This document shows, in pieces, positions 63,874 to 64,000 of a DNA stretch of 64,000 nucleotides (position 1 is its first letter; each line of letters starts with the position of its first letter). The notes under the pieces were generated by a model. It was not told the origin of the DNA, made no database searches, and saw nothing but the letters and a program-made list of their open reading frames with translations. The position numbers and the translations under genes are program-made. Where the stretch lies: the NCBI RefSeq assembly GCF_014855495.1, contig NZ_JACYFJ010000007.1, positions 117,828-181,827 of the forward strand. The letters run 5' to 3'. The stretch comes from Euzebyella saccharophila. GTDB lineage: Bacteria; Bacteroidota; Bacteroidia; Flavobacteriales; Flavobacteriaceae.

Positions 63874-64000
63874 TGTCCCGTCCTGAAATAAGTTGACACA
63901 AATTCGACTTATTTATGAAGGATTCAGAGAAATCAAGGAAGAAGCGCAGCCAACGCGATTACAATCTGGGCTTTAAACTCAGTGTTGTCCAGCAGGTCGA
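63874..64000 (+). mobile_element. Left end of an IS3-family-like insertion sequence (truncated by window edge)
   Basis: Begins at about TGTCCCGTCCTGAAATAAG, resembling a terminal inverted repeat starting TG, just after the DUF3467 terminator, and leads into an OrfA-type transposase frame. AAATAAGT/ACTTATTT (63886-63893, 63907-63914) forms a hairpin immediately before the ATG. The right end and any target duplication are outside the window. Confidence 0.7.
63915..64000 (+). CDS. IS3-family transposase OrfA, N-terminal fragment
   Basis: 28 complete codons are visible: MKDSEKSRKKRSQRDYNLGF, then KLSVVQQV. The basic start followed by a helix (YNLGFKLSVVQQVE-type) is typical of the helix-turn-helix Transposase_8 domain of IS3-group OrfA proteins in Bacteroidota. 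The frame continues beyond the window edge. Confidence 0.75.
   Translation, partial: MKDSEKSRKKRSQRDYNLGFKLSVVQQV

Overview
The window is a chromosomal segment of a member of the Bacteroidota, almost certainly the family Flavobacteriaceae. Evidence: the gene families, the repeated -33 TTG / -7 TAnnTTTG promoter signature, the near absence of Shine-Dalgarno sequences except in front of rpsU, and the conserved block tRNA-tuf-tRNA(Trp)-secE-nusG-rplKAJL-rpoBC. I cannot name a genus from sequence reading alone. Almost all of the window is core, vertically inherited DNA. The only clear mobile DNA is the left end of an insertion sequence (IS3-like) cut by the right edge.

Left part (1-12,000): the tail of a PDZ protein, a secreted DUF1573 protein divergent from valS, a zinc-ribbon membrane protein gene broken by an in-frame TAG, a TetR regulator flanked by two matching operator-like palindromes, an unidentified structured RNA region, an unknown exported protein, a DoxX-like/outer-membrane-barrel pair, a histidine kinase/response regulator operon preceded by helically phased TTAA boxes, a fatty acid hydroxylase-superfamily membrane protein and a creatininase-family hydrolase.

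12,000-31,700: a phospholipid/quality-control cluster read leftward (rsfS, ftsH, LUD protein, cdsA, psd, acyl-CoA-binding protein), birA, a SRPBCC protein, pyrE divergent from a Nudix hydrolase with only 7 bp between start codons, an M14 peptidase lipoprotein, a PAS histidine kinase with a receiver protein, coaD, ddl, a PASTA protein, an RluD-like pseudouridine synthase, yaaA, a very small ribosomal protein THX gene, a UDG-superfamily protein and ppc.

31,700-41,200: a complete tryptophan operon read leftward (leader peptide, trpE-G-D-C-F-B-A, then a DinB-family gene). It has its own promoter, an 18-residue leader peptide with three consecutive Trp codons and an intrinsic terminator before trpE, so transcription attenuation is the likely control. 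Twelve perfect copies of a 7-bp repeat sit between trpD and trpC. Upstream lies a MarR-nitroreductase-YceI operon with a palindromic operator over its promoter.

41,300-64,000: rhodanese, DUF2851, PspC, potassium channel, an alanine/sodium symporter with an unusual extracytoplasmic N-terminal extension, a helix-hairpin-helix protein, acyl-CoA dehydrogenase, rpsU (with a strong Shine-Dalgarno), a Xer recombinase, a hibernation factor, five tRNAs, and the translation/transcription operon tuf to rpoC, followed by a DUF3467 gene and the IS end. The most noteworthy items are regulatory: the trp attenuator with a near-leaderless leader peptide, the trpD-trpC heptamer array, the TetR-flanked RNA region, the phased TTAA array and several start codons lying 4-5 nt after a -7 promoter element.
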